This document shows, one piece after another, positions 41,597 to 59,000 of a DNA stretch of 64,000 nt. The position numbers were made by a program, and so were the translations under genes. Numbering within the stretch: position 1 is the stretch's first letter; each line of letters starts with the position of its first letter. Origin of the DNA: Lumbricus rubellus (Eukaryota; Annelida; Clitellata; Crassiclitellata; Lumbricidae); contig OX243819.1 in assembly GCA_945859605.1 (NCBI GenBank), positions 7,861,427-7,925,426 of the forward strand, written 5' to 3'. The notes beneath the pieces are model-generated. The model saw nothing but the letters and a program-made list of their open reading frames with translations. It was not told the DNA's origin and ran no database searches.

Positions 41597-41884
41597 CAGG
41601 GCCGGATTAAGAAATGTAGGGACCCTGTTGGAAAAAAATTTGGGATCTTTGCCTAAAAAATTTGATGACCTTTTTAAGTGTCGTTTGGTCTAAATTTCTT
41701 TAGAATATAGGCCTACCGATTTTTTCCTGCCAAAATAGCTGACGAATTTTTTTAGTCTTTTGGTCTAAATTTGTTTATAGCATACCAAATTTATCCTTAA
41801 GAAAAAAATAGCATGTGTGGGAGGCCCTAAAGTGTGGGGCCCCTGTTCGGCCGAACATGTTGAACATGCCTTAATCCGGCCCTG
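41597..41884. mobile_element. hAT MITE, 288 bp
   Basis: 15-bp perfect TIR CAGGGCCGGATTAAG / CTTAATCCGGCCCTG, flanked by the 8-bp duplication GTAGGCCC at 41589-41596 and 41885-41892. No ORF. Confidence 0.92.
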
Positions 41885-41892
41885 GTAGGCCC

Positions 41893-42715
41893 TATGTTAG
41901 GCTATGTCTAAACCGAATACTAATGAAAGAGCAGACATAAAAAATAATAGTAGGCTATAATACGCCCATAGTCTATGGAGTAAAATTCACATAAATTTCT
42001 AATTAAACATAAAGACTGTTGCATGAGAAAAGAGTTTTAGCAGATTAAAATTAAAGCAAGCGTTTAATAAGCTATCCTTGTTTCAACAGATATAGTGGTT
42101 CATTTACTAATTCGAGTGAGTTGTTCATCACTCGTGTCTATACGGTTAATTCTTTCCGGTCGTTGGAACCTGAGTCGTGGTTGGCATGATAGCAAAAGTG
42201 TTAGGTCCACTGCAGTGCATGAAGAATGAAGATATCCATTTCAAGTTAATATTCGTAAACTTAGGATCGAAGTCTTGACTGCTAGGCGGTCCAGCTGCGG
42301 GTATGAAGCCGAGTGTCTCCCGGGTCTACAATTATACTTCGTCTTAATTTGTCTCAATCATTCATCATACAACCGTGCAAATCGCGCCATTCTCACTATT
42401 CTTTCAACCACTTTGGCACTTTTGCACGTTTTAGGCCTAGGCCTACACTGAATTAAGCTTATCACAGTTTCTTTTCTGCTTTCTTCCACATTGCGTGCTT
42501 AAATAGTTTTACCTAAATCCGTTTCTCACCTACACGAAAAGAGAGAGACGACGGCTTTGTGAGTTGTTGTGACGAAAGGTGCAACTGAATCACGTGACAC
42601 TGTGACACGTGACCGACGACAAGATTAAGCTGTTAAGACTCGACTAAGACTCGATTCATTCTTGAGGTCGGAAGGTCACCTTGAAACGACGCCATGCAAA
42701 GGAGCGATTACGAAA
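41893..42715. other. Intergenic, no feature seen
   Basis: AT-rich unique-looking sequence between the MITE and the GA array; no exon, TIR or tandem repeat that I can support. Confidence 0.5.
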
Positions 42716-43196
<481 letters not shown>

Positions 43197-43469
43197 TCTC
43201 ATCATTTGGTCTGATAGATTTAATTATCATTATGCCTAAAATAAGATGATCACGTGGTCAATCGATCATTTGCAATGTCTTCATATAATTATTATTATGA
43301 GACTCAACAGAAGCCTTCAATCTGTTCGGATCCAATCTCGACATTGCATCGGCAAAACACTAGACTCTCATCGGTTCGTTCGCTCATGCACAGCAGCCGT
43401 CTTATATCGATCTCTTAATTCTCATCGATGATGATAATAGAGCGTTCTTAAGTGCATGCATACAGCTTT

Positions 43470-43750
43470 GTCACTTTGGTGAGTAAATGAGTAAGTGATT
43501 GAGTAAATGAGTAAGTGAATGAGTGATTGACCGATTGAACGAATGGCTGATTGATGTAGGCTTGTTAGCTGTCACGTTAACAAGTGATTGACTGACTAAT
43601 TTGACTGACTTCACCCCACTGAACGACTTTGCTGGTTAAATGATCGACTGATTTGAATGAGTGAATGAATGAGTTAATGAGTGAGTTAGTGAGTTAGTTA
43701 GTGAGTGAGTGACTGAGTGAGTGAGTGAGTGACTGACTGACGAACTGAGT
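43470..43750. repeat. Degenerate GAGT/GACT tetranucleotide array
   Basis: Loose repeats of GAGT, GAAT, GACT and GATT in low-complexity sequence. Confidence 0.8.
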
Positions 43751-47819
<4,069 letters not shown>

Positions 47820-47827
47820 AGGCCTAC

Positions 47828-48019
47828 CAGGGCTTTTTTAACGTGCAGTTGTACACAAAATGTGCAGTTCTAAATGGATTTGTGCAGTTGTAGAAGCACT
47901 TGTGTTTCAGCAAAACTAGCAAAAAATGGTCATTGTCCTCCGATCGGAAGTAATTTACCATGGAGGATGGGAAGGAAAAGGGATTGTGCAATTCTAAAAA
48001 TTCCTTTAAAACAGCCCTG
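47828..48019. mobile_element. hAT MITE, 192 bp
   Basis: Ends CAGGGCTTTTTTAA and TTTAAAACAGCCCTG (imperfect TIR), flanked by the perfect 8-bp duplication AGGCCTAC at 47820-47827 and 48020-48027. No ORF. Confidence 0.85.
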
Positions 48020-48027
48020 AGGCCTAC

Positions 48028-50131
48028 ACTAGAAAGGCAGAGAATATCGGAGAAACGGAGTGATGGTAGTGCAATAGAGAAGCAGAGAATGAAGGAGAAA
48101 GAGAAGTAGTGTGGCAGAGAATGACGCAGAAAAGGAGGACATCTCGTCTATAATTCATCTATAGCCTACTATTTTCTATAGCCTAGCTGCCTATATAGGC
48201 TAGTCAGTCTCGAGGCAAGATCCTTGGTCTCTGGGTTTGTTTAAAACTGACATCATTGTTTCAGTGGTGTAGGCCTGCAGGGTTTACATAATAATAGAGA
48301 CATGCGCTGCAGTTTCATGTTGCCCAGCGATCCTTGCTTTATAAAACTCAGACACAAAAAATAGGTACATGTATTATGATGTATACTATTATGATGGCAG
48401 TGTTACGAAGGGCCACATTAAGGATAGTGCGGGTCCGGGTGCTGTGATAACCTTGCGGGCCCTCTTCTGTCATTCACCGGTGACTGTTACGTATAGCATT
48501 ATAATTGCGCGTTGAGTATTAGGCCTAAGTCGTCTTTAACCCACAACTGCTCGGCTTAGTCGATTGATGCTATTGGCCAATGGATATAGTGCCGCTTAAA
48601 AGGATCAGATGATATGCGTGCATACTATATTGTGATGATCACTGATGAATAAATCTTATGCTGGATGCTGCTTTCTTGATCGAGGCATGCGTCGCAGAGA
48701 TTCGAGTGAACATTCAAGGATAATAATTATTATGCCAATGTCAATAGACCACATTCAGTGGACGAGACCTCCGTTAGATGTAGCCAACTAGACAACACGC
48801 TTTGAAAAGCCTTTGATGAAGTATCTCTCTCACACATAAACCTATATTTCACTTCGTACTAACAGGAATAATTTTATTAATTGAAATCAATCCGCTCGTG
48901 CAAGATTCAACCGTTGCAATGATCTTCGCAAGAAAATCTATTTGGTACCGTAGCTTAAGATTTTCAATTGTTACGTGGTGCATTCTAGGTTTGATGATTT
49001 GAAGATGTGCGCTGATGCAACGTCCCTCGGCCTGTTTTTCTGTCCTGCTGGTCACCGGTTGTACGTGCCACGAAGGTCGTAGACCTGTCTAAAAACATGC
49101 ATTAGATTAATTATTAGCAATTAGTCTTTATGCTTTGCATAGCATGATAAACAAATTATCAGATCTTAACCGATTATTTATCAGACGTATGTTGGATCTT
49201 ATGCAATCATGCCTCGAAACTAGAAGATTTGTCTACAAATACAACTGAAGACAGAACGTTAAATTGTGCAAATGATTTCCATACGATTGAGCTAGATTAT
49301 TGTAGATATGTATAGGCCTACGTGTAGCCTACATGTAGACTAGGCCTATATGAGACGCATTATATATTCCCATTCTGTAGTCGCCGATTTAATGCACGAT
49401 TAATTTTCTAATTGACTTCTTCTTATTGTCAGCTGGTGGCCACTGTGTACCGTATTTTGCACCGCTTAAACCCTAACCCTGCCAGCATTAATTTTCTAAT
49501 TAGATAGATGAAGAGCCATTTATGAGTCACAGAAGTTGGAAATATAAGCCCTATAATTATGTGGGCACTATAGTAGTACAATGGGTCGGCTGGCAGAGCA
49601 AATTCATTAGGTCTCTTCCTTAGCAACCTCTTATTCATTGGCCTAATCGCAATCGTAAACTCCACATTTCTCAAGCACAGCGTGAAAGCTAAACGCAGAG
49701 CACCAATTTATTCATGAGCGCTGCGTCGAGCCAGAATGGTTTTCAGAGAACTGATATCAAATGAAGATGCATGTCCGCTTGTTGCCAGAGAGAGAGATAG
49801 ACAGGCAGACAGACACAGACAGACAGAGACAGATCTCGAGAGAGATAGAGACAGAGACAGAGACAGAGACAGAGACAGAGACAGAGAGAGAGAATAGAGA
49901 GACGACATAGCCTACTACAATACTACATATATGCATATACAGCCTACTATATAGAAGGCATAGACTGCTATATATAGAAGACATAGACTACTAAGGCAAA
50001 CTTTCGTTCGCTAATGGTCGCATTGTCAGACGTTGCTACTGTACATTTGTTGGCTCTGGAAACTTCAAGCAGCCAGTATATACTGCATATATATATATAT
50101 AACTAATTATATATATATAACTAATTATATA
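48028..50131. other. Intergenic, no gene recognised
   Basis: Holds a copy of the dispersed GCGCTGCGT repeat (49640-49745) and a (GACA)n patch (49785-49895). Otherwise AT-rich unique-looking DNA. Confidence 0.5.
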
Positions 50132-51123
50132 CAGGGTGGTCCAGCATAAATGAACCAACTTTGCACGCGCATAACTTCGCCAATTTCTAACATTTATTTA
50201 GACTTAATATACCAAATTAAAGGTATTTCACTCTAGTAATAGCTCTAAAAAGGTCGAACTGATACTAGTTTAGGTTTTAATTATATTCTTGGAACAGCGC
50301 TAGCTACCAGTTTTTGTCATTACTGACGCAATATGACGCCGTTTCCCCGGGAAATTCTATCATTTTTTGCTAAAACGCGCGTAGACACGATCATTCTGGG
50401 GGTTTGTAAAGTCCCTACCATGAATCACTTCTCTTCGCAAAACCATGTCCTTTCAATTTTGCAAACAGTCGTGCACTGCCATGCGCTGCTTCAGACGCTT
50501 GCCAGCCGTTTCTTTGCGTAAGAGTTGCAGAGCTCGTTCGACTTCTCGTCGACGAAATACTTTAACTTTAGGCCTATATCATCTTTTCCAACACGTTGTG
50601 TAGTGCTTCTAAGACTGCCTGTTTTGCACTAAATTTCCCTGAGAGATTTGCATCTAGGGCCTGACCTGGTCATTGTCTTGACTGCAAATTTACTCGGACA
50701 CACGAGCAATGTTAGTGGATGTGAGCGCCGTGCGCACTCATTCCCATGGTTTGTGAGTAGAAAGTCCTGTCTTATCAATTTTCCGTAGCAGATAATTCAA
50801 TGTATTGCTTATTCCACCCTATGTTAGAAAATTCGTTAATCATTTCAACCGAATTAAATCCCTTATCAGTTCGTAAAATTAAGATCAAAACGCCATCATC
50901 GTCTTTCAACGGCGCCAAATTGCGTCACAAATGACACAAAACATGGTCGCTATAGCGCTGTTCCGAGCATATAATTTAAACCTAAATTAGCACAAATTCG
51001 AATTTTTCAGAGCGAATACTAGAGTGAAATATCTTTAATTTGACGTATAAAGTATAAATAAATTCAAACAATTGGCGGGGTTATATGCATTCAAAGTTGG
51101 TTCATTTATGCTGGACCACCCTG
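50132..51123. mobile_element. TA-flanked foldback element, 992 bp
   Basis: Terminal inverted repeats are identical for 32 bp (starting CAGGGTGGTCCAGCATAAAT) and continue as an imperfect inverted repeat for about 230 bp on each side, including GGAACAGCGCTA in both arms. The flanking dinucleotide is TA. No transposase frame. The TA target and CAGGGTGG start suggest a Tc1/mariner relative. Confidence 0.85.
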
Positions 51124-51585
51124 TATATATATATATATATAATTATATGCGAGAACTGTTGTAAGAATTGCATGATATCATATACATGTATAGGCCTAAT
51201 GCCTCTGGCCATGAGACAAGGAAATGGTGAGAGGTGGAAGTTTCCAAGGTGAATAACAGAATATAAAGAAAGAGAGAACATTAATTGACGGGAATTGTTT
51301 GAACGCAAAGTATAGGTCTATTTAATTTCATTTGAATGGCTAATGAAGTTAGTATATGAGACATCCATAATAATATGCTTATCTTCATCAGGTTACCTGT
51401 CTAAACCACCAGCGATTGACTTCAATATCAAGGCACGCTGATTTACAAATCAATGTTGTCTTCTTTTTAATAAAATAAGTGGAAACAGGTCAATCATTTT
51501 TTTATTGTCTACCTGTGTGCATTATCTCCGTAGATTCGCAGCTGCAGCTGATGCCATGCACCCGATGTCTGAGGAGCCATAGACG

Positions 51586-51661
51586 ATGATGTACCTTCAG
51601 CCAATCGTGACAGTCACAGTCGCTTTGCTTCTTTTTCAGTTCCTGCATTTCGGACAGCCAG
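51586..51661 (+). CDS. Gene B exon 1: signal peptide
   Basis: ATGATG at 51586, with an upstream in-frame TAG. It encodes [18 protein letters not shown] then FLHFGQP, a clear hydrophobic secretion signal, and ends phase 1 at a GTAATG donor. Joined to exon 2 it gives …FGQPEVREYC, with a plausible cleavage site just before the lectin domain. Confidence 0.7.
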
Positions 51662-52504
51662 GTAATGGCCATATTAATGCGCTATAACAAAAACTACTGC
51701 TGTTCTTTCATTTGATCGCATCTAGAAATTATTAACTGCGGTAATGCAGCGTTCTATCGTTCTTGATTAATTATTTGCTTCAGCGTCACGAATTAATTTC
51801 TGCGTTAAACTGGATAGTTTTCACAAACAAATTATAATTATCGGCCTATAGTGTGTGCAAACAGAAACAAACTTTAGGTAGGCCTATTATATGGAGATCC
51901 ATAAGAAGTTAGGCTCTTGAGCTGGTCTTAGTTTCGAATGATCGTTTGTTGTGATATAGTCCGATAAACGCATTCCAAATTACAATTTCTCTTGCGATTC
52001 TGTCATTTTTAGCAAACAATTATTGCATAAACCACTGGCAGGTTATATCCATTCAAAGTAGCCTACTTAAGTATACGTCTATGTATTTTGCATTAAGGCG
52101 ATAGAACGATAGACTGCAATAATGGATTGCAATAATGGATTGCTAAAACGATGGACTGTCTTAAAATGAAAGTGTCTGTTTTCGTGCGAGGAGTAAATAA
52201 TAATATTATTGAGGACAGATTCAATATTATTATAACAGGGTGGCATAATTAATCTGCTCGAATTATGCCAAACAGTCGACAACTTGGACAAATGCATGCA
52301 TGTATAATTATTATTATGTGTAGGGGCCTATGTGCATATGTTGTGTGTGTAATGTGTATGCGTGTATGTGTGTGATATGTATGTGTGAATGAATGGGTGT
52401 GTTTTGTGTTGTGCTACACACATATAATATTTGTATGCTGCAGCATGGCTGTATCGGTCTTTCACTGCTTGTTTGCGCATCATCCACTCTGTCCACATCG
52501 GTTG

Positions 52505-52538
<34 letters not shown>

Positions 52539-52862
52539 AGATGCTGGCAACGCAACCACCTGTGCTCTACCGCAACAATCATCATTGGACATAATAAGGA
52601 TAGGACAGCTACATGCATAGACCTATAAGCGAACACAAAGAAGGAATGAGAGATAGACAGACAATAGCAGATACTATGAGCATACTGAGACGGACATGCA
52701 GAAACAGATAAACGTATTCACACAGATAATTATACAGACAGATATACTGACAGACGCTAAGATACTCTGAAACCAAAGAGACAGAAATGTTGAGACCTGA
52801 CTGGCAAAAACAGACAGAGACAGAGACAGGCAGAGACAGAGACAAGGAGAGACAGTGAGAAG

Positions 52863-52900
<38 letters not shown>

Positions 52901-53189
52901 CACGAACACACGGCAAACAGAGACTAGTGATCATCAGTGAGATATTCCGAAAGTGAACATCATTGACTCCTGCTTCTTCCTTTTTCCTTTCTTCCACGCA
53001 CTTCCTGTCAGTTTTTTCCATCTCAATCTCCTTCGCTTTTCTTCATCATCCAATTCTTTTCTGCAGCAGCAGTATCTAATGTCAGTCTCATTCTTATATC
53101 TGCTTTGTTAAGATCCTTTGTTGTATTCTTCTACCACTCTCCTCCTCTTCATTCTTGTCGTTGTCTCTATAATCATTGCATCAATCCTT

Positions 53190-53257
<68 letters not shown>

Positions 53258-56040
53258 CATCATCGTTATCATCACCACCACCACCACCATCTTCGTCATC
53301 ATCATCATATAGGTATTCAAGGAACAAAACATTTTGAAATTTCACTGCTTGAAGTTTGAAAGGCAGCACTGGAGAGAAGCCAATTTGTCGTACAAAAATT
53401 GTATTTTTACATTATAATAATTTATAGGCCTACTCGTTGTAATATTATTAGATTATCATATTTTATAATAGTGAATATTAACATTATAATCATATAATAG
53501 TAAATAATATCACGGCATATATTATAGCCTAACAGTGCATGTAATACAATGATGTAAACAGCAACTGAAAGCTACTATCATTTTGTCACAATTTCTAGGG
53601 AATTCTCATTCCTTGGGGGAACTACCCACCCAAAGACGTCTAGATTAGACATTGCCAACCATCCATTCATCCTTCTTTGTTTTCCACCTGCTGAATTGCT
53701 CTTCATTTCGATTTCCTCTGTATCCTTCTATTCTTCGTCGTTGTCCTGCGTAATTCCTTCTGCTTCTGCGTATAACAACATCATGAGTCCCAATGCAAAT
53801 CCAACACCCGATGACGATGAGGAGGATTTACGGGTCTTCAGGGCGAAGGGGAGGTCGTCGTCTTAAACGCCTGCGATCCCTTGGTCACCACCTCCACTGC
53901 CCGTCCATCCGTCCGTCCGTCCGTCCACTACAGCCACCGATCCCGTCTCACCCCCCGCTCCCCTCCTGACCCTTCCTCCCCTCATCGTCAATTCCGCAAA
54001 CCGGTTTTTGTTGCTATAAAAAGCAATCAGCCTTGATTGCTTACAATTTGGCGTTGCGGCTAACGACTTTGACGCTGCGTCCTTTATTGCCAATCAATTT
54101 GACCGGAGGCGGCGGTGGCGGGGGTGGGAGTGGCGGTGGGGGTGGCGGTGGGGGGTTGCATGCGGAGGGGCCTCAGGCAAGCAGGCTGCAGGCAGACTGC
54201 AGGCAGGCAGCGTCTTTCGAGATGCGATGCATTTGTGTATGGCGATGACAAAGGATTATTTATTTGACTCTTCATAAATGAATCTTAACGGTTCAGATGA
54301 CAAAAGAATCGATTCGATTGCATCCATTGCAACACACTCCTCAATCACACTCATCCATCTTCATCCATGATCCATCCTCATCCATCCTCTTCCATGATCC
54401 ATCCTCATCCATCCTCTTCCATGATCCATCCTCATCCATCCTCTTCCATGATCCATCCTCATCCATCCTCTTCCATGATCCATCCTCATCCATCCTCTTC
54501 CATGATCCATCCTCATCCATCCTCTTCCATATCCTCATCTCTTCGTCTGTATACGGCCTACTGCTTGAATATGTGGCGCCTGTAAATATGGGGGGCATAA
54601 ATAGCCGCTGTTTCCCTAAAAATATCCTGAATCAGAGTCAGCGTTGTGGCTGTATTGGGGCGGAGAAAGTTAGTAGATCTATACTATTATAGTATAGGCT
54701 ATATTTGTCGTTTCTGAATCCTAAGGCAAGATGACAACTGAATGATCTTACAGATGTGTCAATACTCTTCAGTCGGTTATCTGAAAAATCTAATGTAAAT
54801 ATGATTTATATTTTCGTCACTAGTTGCGCGATAATCGTAATCGCGTAAGCTTGAGAGTTGCTTTCATAACGGCCAGAAGTGCTTAGAATATAAATGCGCG
54901 GGAACCAGCTTAGGCCTATTCACGGGCGCTTGCTTAAAGCATGATCGATAGGAAGATATGGCATCTATCGGGTAAAAGTCAGGTCAATATCGTATGAGTC
55001 AAAAGGTAATTTAGCATAATTATTCTGACGATGCCCATTCAATACAATACAATACACCTGAAATTTGATATCATATTGCCCTCCTTTTAAAGCTCAGAAG
55101 TGCACATTGAAGTTCGTCAACCATTAAAAACTATCTAAGCTTATAGGTAGAATGGAAAAGGTGAGCTTTCAGTCTGAAGCGAAAGACTAAGACACTAAGA
55201 GAGTTACGAACACGAGGAAGAGAGAGACAGAGTTCCAGATGAAGGGACCAGCAAATGTGAAAGAAAGCCAGTGAAAGACAAGACGTGTACCATGCAGGAA
55301 CTACCTACTTTCCAGCAGATGCTGATCGAAGAGAAGAGCGACCTTTAACAGAACTACAAGGTGTGACCATGGCATTGAAAATAAGTAGGATCATCACCGA
55401 TTGCCACACTCTGCAGCACCCTGGATTCTCCTCGCCTTGACCTTCCGGATTCTGACCTGGCACTTGAACGAACAGAGCAAGCAGTTTTTCGCAGATTTCA
55501 TTTATATAGCGCCGATGTTTTTGCTCTTCTTTTTGATGTGACTTTTCTGCGACACTCAGAAATTCTGGAGATTTACTTCGCACATAGTAGGCTATTATAA
55601 AGCTCTAATTTATTGAACACTCAATTAGGACTTTCGAAACTTCGAAAAAGATAATGTTATCAGTAGAACCTTGAAGAGGTTGATGAACTTATAGATGAAC
55701 ATATCAGACCATCCTTCCAGATGGAAAGAATAATCCATTGAGCTAACGGGTCTATTGTCGTGTATGGCTGAGAAGTTACTTCAGTTGAGATCCGTTCGTT
55801 TGCCGACTGCTGTGCAGGCCAATCAGATTCCTCGTCACTAAAGACGACGACGACAGCTGCGATTGGTTGTCAGAGGGTGAGGTCAGAGGTTACGGACCAA
55901 TCATGGCGCATGAAAGCCGACTCAACGTATTGTTGATTATGGACTTAACGACGAGCAGAAAAATATGACAGTTGGCCGTCTACTGAGAAATTACAAAGTA
56001 AAGCACACATACGCACATACACACACACACACACACACAT

Positions 56041-56071
<31 letters not shown>

Positions 56072-59000
56072 ATTGCGCCGCTATAGTCATCGCAATACAG
56101 CTTGATAGAAGCACTTCGTCGCAACTATTTCTAATCTGTACGAATAGCGAAACCGTCGCAGATGTGGCTGAAAGGTTGAAAGTCAGAAGATTTTGCCCCA
56201 ATCCCACTACTCCTAAGCAAACGAGCAGATTGAAGAGGAAAATGTGTGTGCCGTAAGTCATCAGAAAAGATTGCCAGAAAAAAATGGACAGAGGAACTTC
56301 AGAAGGAAAGGCAGATGAAGCACAAATGCAAAAGACTGAAAAGTCGCGGAACAATGTGCGAAAGTGGGAAAACGGAAATTATAATCTGAAAAATCAAAAG
56401 ATTACTGACGCCAAGCAAGCAGAAGAAAATGAAAGAAAATCGGAAAAGAGTCAGGAAAGCAGAACATATTGGGTCATTTGGGTGAAGACTTCATAAAAAA
56501 AATGACCTCGAATTGAAAACTCTAAGAATCAGATGGTCAAAAATGTTGGCAATCGCTCTTTAGGCCTAATTGTGTTTGTCATAGTGAAGAAATATAAGTT
56601 AATACTTGTAGCATTTTTACTGCTTAGCTGAATCAACTTAGCTACCATACATTCCAAAACTCTTCCGACTCTGAAACGTTTCACTGTATAGCCGAGACTG
56701 AGTTTTGCCAGTGTTGGTATACCGCAGTATCATTATGCTAATAGGTAGGGCTATTCAAATACTCTGGGGTGGAGGATTGCAATAGTTCACAAAATTAATG
56801 TGGTCATTATACCATCGCGAATGATTAGGTTTAGGCTAGTAAGGCTACTAAGATTTGAAACATTGGGAGAATGCTGCGCGCTTTTGAACTTGCTGATATA
56901 ATTTGATTTCTTCCTTGATCGCTAGCTCTGTCTGTCTGTCTCTCATTCACACATAAACACACACACACACACTGTGACACACACACACACACACACACAC
57001 ACATTGCCGCTTTCCAGGTGTTTGTACTGCAACGTTCCCATGAGGCTATGAGCCTATGACCATCAGGCGTCTTTATTTCGCCTCTGAAACGCTAACTCCA
57101 TTGCTACATATTCGTCAGTCTCTTTCTAATATAAATCAAATCATATTTAATCGTAATCGTAAGTTCGATATTTACACCGTGGTTGCCAAATAAAGCCAAA
57201 TTGTTTTGTGTAGGCCTATATCTCTAAATAACTCTAATACCTGATTAAATTTTCCAAATATTTAGATAATTGGACCAAGAATATGATCCCAAAATTTCAT
57301 GTGATAAAGTTGAACGGATAAAAAGATATGAATCTTTCAACTTCATATGCCGAAATTTCAGTTTACAAGCAATTTTCTGTTAGGTTCAATGAAATGTAAG
57401 CCAAACTGTTTTTCTTACATCTCTAATGTCTGATGATTAATCATACTAAAAATCTCCTAATATTTAGCGATTTGAACCAAGAAATAGGATTCTAAAATAC
57501 CATGTAGGCCTAATAAATTTGATCTAATAGAAACTTCATCTCCAGAAATATCAGTTTTCAGCAAGTCTGTTATGGTGTCCGTTGCAGTTTCGACGCTTGG
57601 TCGTTCCCATTTTAGTCTTCATAGATCCTGGAGTAAAAATTAATTGAACCTATTTTCGCGACGTTCTGTTGTCAGCCTGTCACAACGTCTTCTACCTGTA
57701 ATCAGAAATCTAGCCCCGGAAGGCTGCTTTTTCAACAGGACAGTGCCCCAGCCCACAGAGCTAAGGAAACCATCGAAATGCTGACAATAGCTAGAGACGC
57801 TATAGACTTCCTTTCTCCCATACTATGGCCTCCGAACAGCCCGAATTTGAATCCTGCCGACTCTAAAGTGTGGAGCGTGATGCAAGACCGAGTCTACCAG
57901 ACAACAATCCATGATAGGCCCCTATAAACGATCTGAAGCAACGCTTGTTGGAAGTGTGGGATGGCCTGGACCATATGATAATCGACGATGCTGTTGCCCA
58001 CTGCATGGTACCAGCGCTTCCAGGCTTGCGTGCAAGCAGGAGTAGGACATTTTGAGCATCTTAATTAATTAAATAATCAAACCATACTGTTGGAATCATA
58101 TTGTTAGTTCAATTCTCTACATGTTCTGAAATTTTTTAGAATGATTAATTATAAACCATAAAGATAATGAAAACAGTTTGACTTAGGCCTACATTTTATT
58201 GAATATAGCAGAAAATTGCTTGTAAACTGAAATTTCGGCATATGAAGTTGAAAGATTCATATCTTTTTATCCGTTCGACTTTATCTCATGAAATTTTGGA
58301 ATCGTATTTTTGGTCCAATTCTCTAAATATTTGGAAAATATTAGCTTGATATGTCGTCAGGTATTAGAGATATATACGCAGAACAATTTGGCTTACTTTT
58401 TGAACCACGGTGTATAAAGTGACACTTGAAAGTCAATCGCATGAGTTCAGCTTATTCACAAGCGCTGCGTCGAGTCCAGAAGTTGTCAAACGCTCTCCAG
58501 AACCGTTTTCAGAGAGTTCTGGTGGAGTGCATAGATTCTTAGACAGTTGAGCTGTTATTGTGAGTGTCTCTCTCGTCGAGAAGATTTGGCAGCCGGAGAA
58601 TTAGAATCAAGTTAAGAGTTCAGTCGTCTTTGTCGTTAATAATTAATTATAAGTTTATAATCTAATGCCACTGCATAGAGCACTGTTCATTCAACATTGT
58701 GGTTGTGCCAATACGATGCTGTTGTTGTTTGTTGATAGAAGTTCGCGAATACTGCTTTCCGAATTCCTTCAATGTGTCATGCGCCAAAGATGAGGTAATC
58801 GTGATGACAAGTGCTCGCTACGGTCGAATGAACAAAGGCCTTTGTTTGACGTCAGACTTCCACGTCGGCTGCTGGGCAGACGTGCTCTACCATGTGGATC
58901 GCAAGTGTTCTGGACGTCACAGTTGTGTCATCACGATTCCTGATACAATCATGCACAACATTCAGCCGTGTCCGAAAGACATGCTGTCCTATCTCGAATC

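Larger units (their letters stand above)
51662..58738 (+). other. Gene B intron 1 (inferred)
   Basis: 7.1 kb holding (CTG)n (52506-52541), (GACA)n (52800-52905), (CAT)n (53189-53311), a 27-bp minisatellite (54352-54535), two (CA)n runs (55995-56075, 56946-57003), dispersed-repeat copies and a mariner-family element. The ORFs at 55305-55583 and 56284-56496 have no recognisable domain and I do not call them. Confidence 0.55.

Noticed and set aside
55305..56496. Minus- and plus-strand ORFs of 70-124 codons
   Set aside because: No recognisable domain, (CA)n-derived Cys/Val runs in one of them, and no splice sites linking them to gene B.
58699..58738. Start of gene B at GTG/ATG-like codons just before the SUEL exon
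   Set aside because: The upstream residues are a short Cys run without a proper signal peptide and lack an ATG in frame, while 51586-51661 gives a clear signal peptide in the correct phase.
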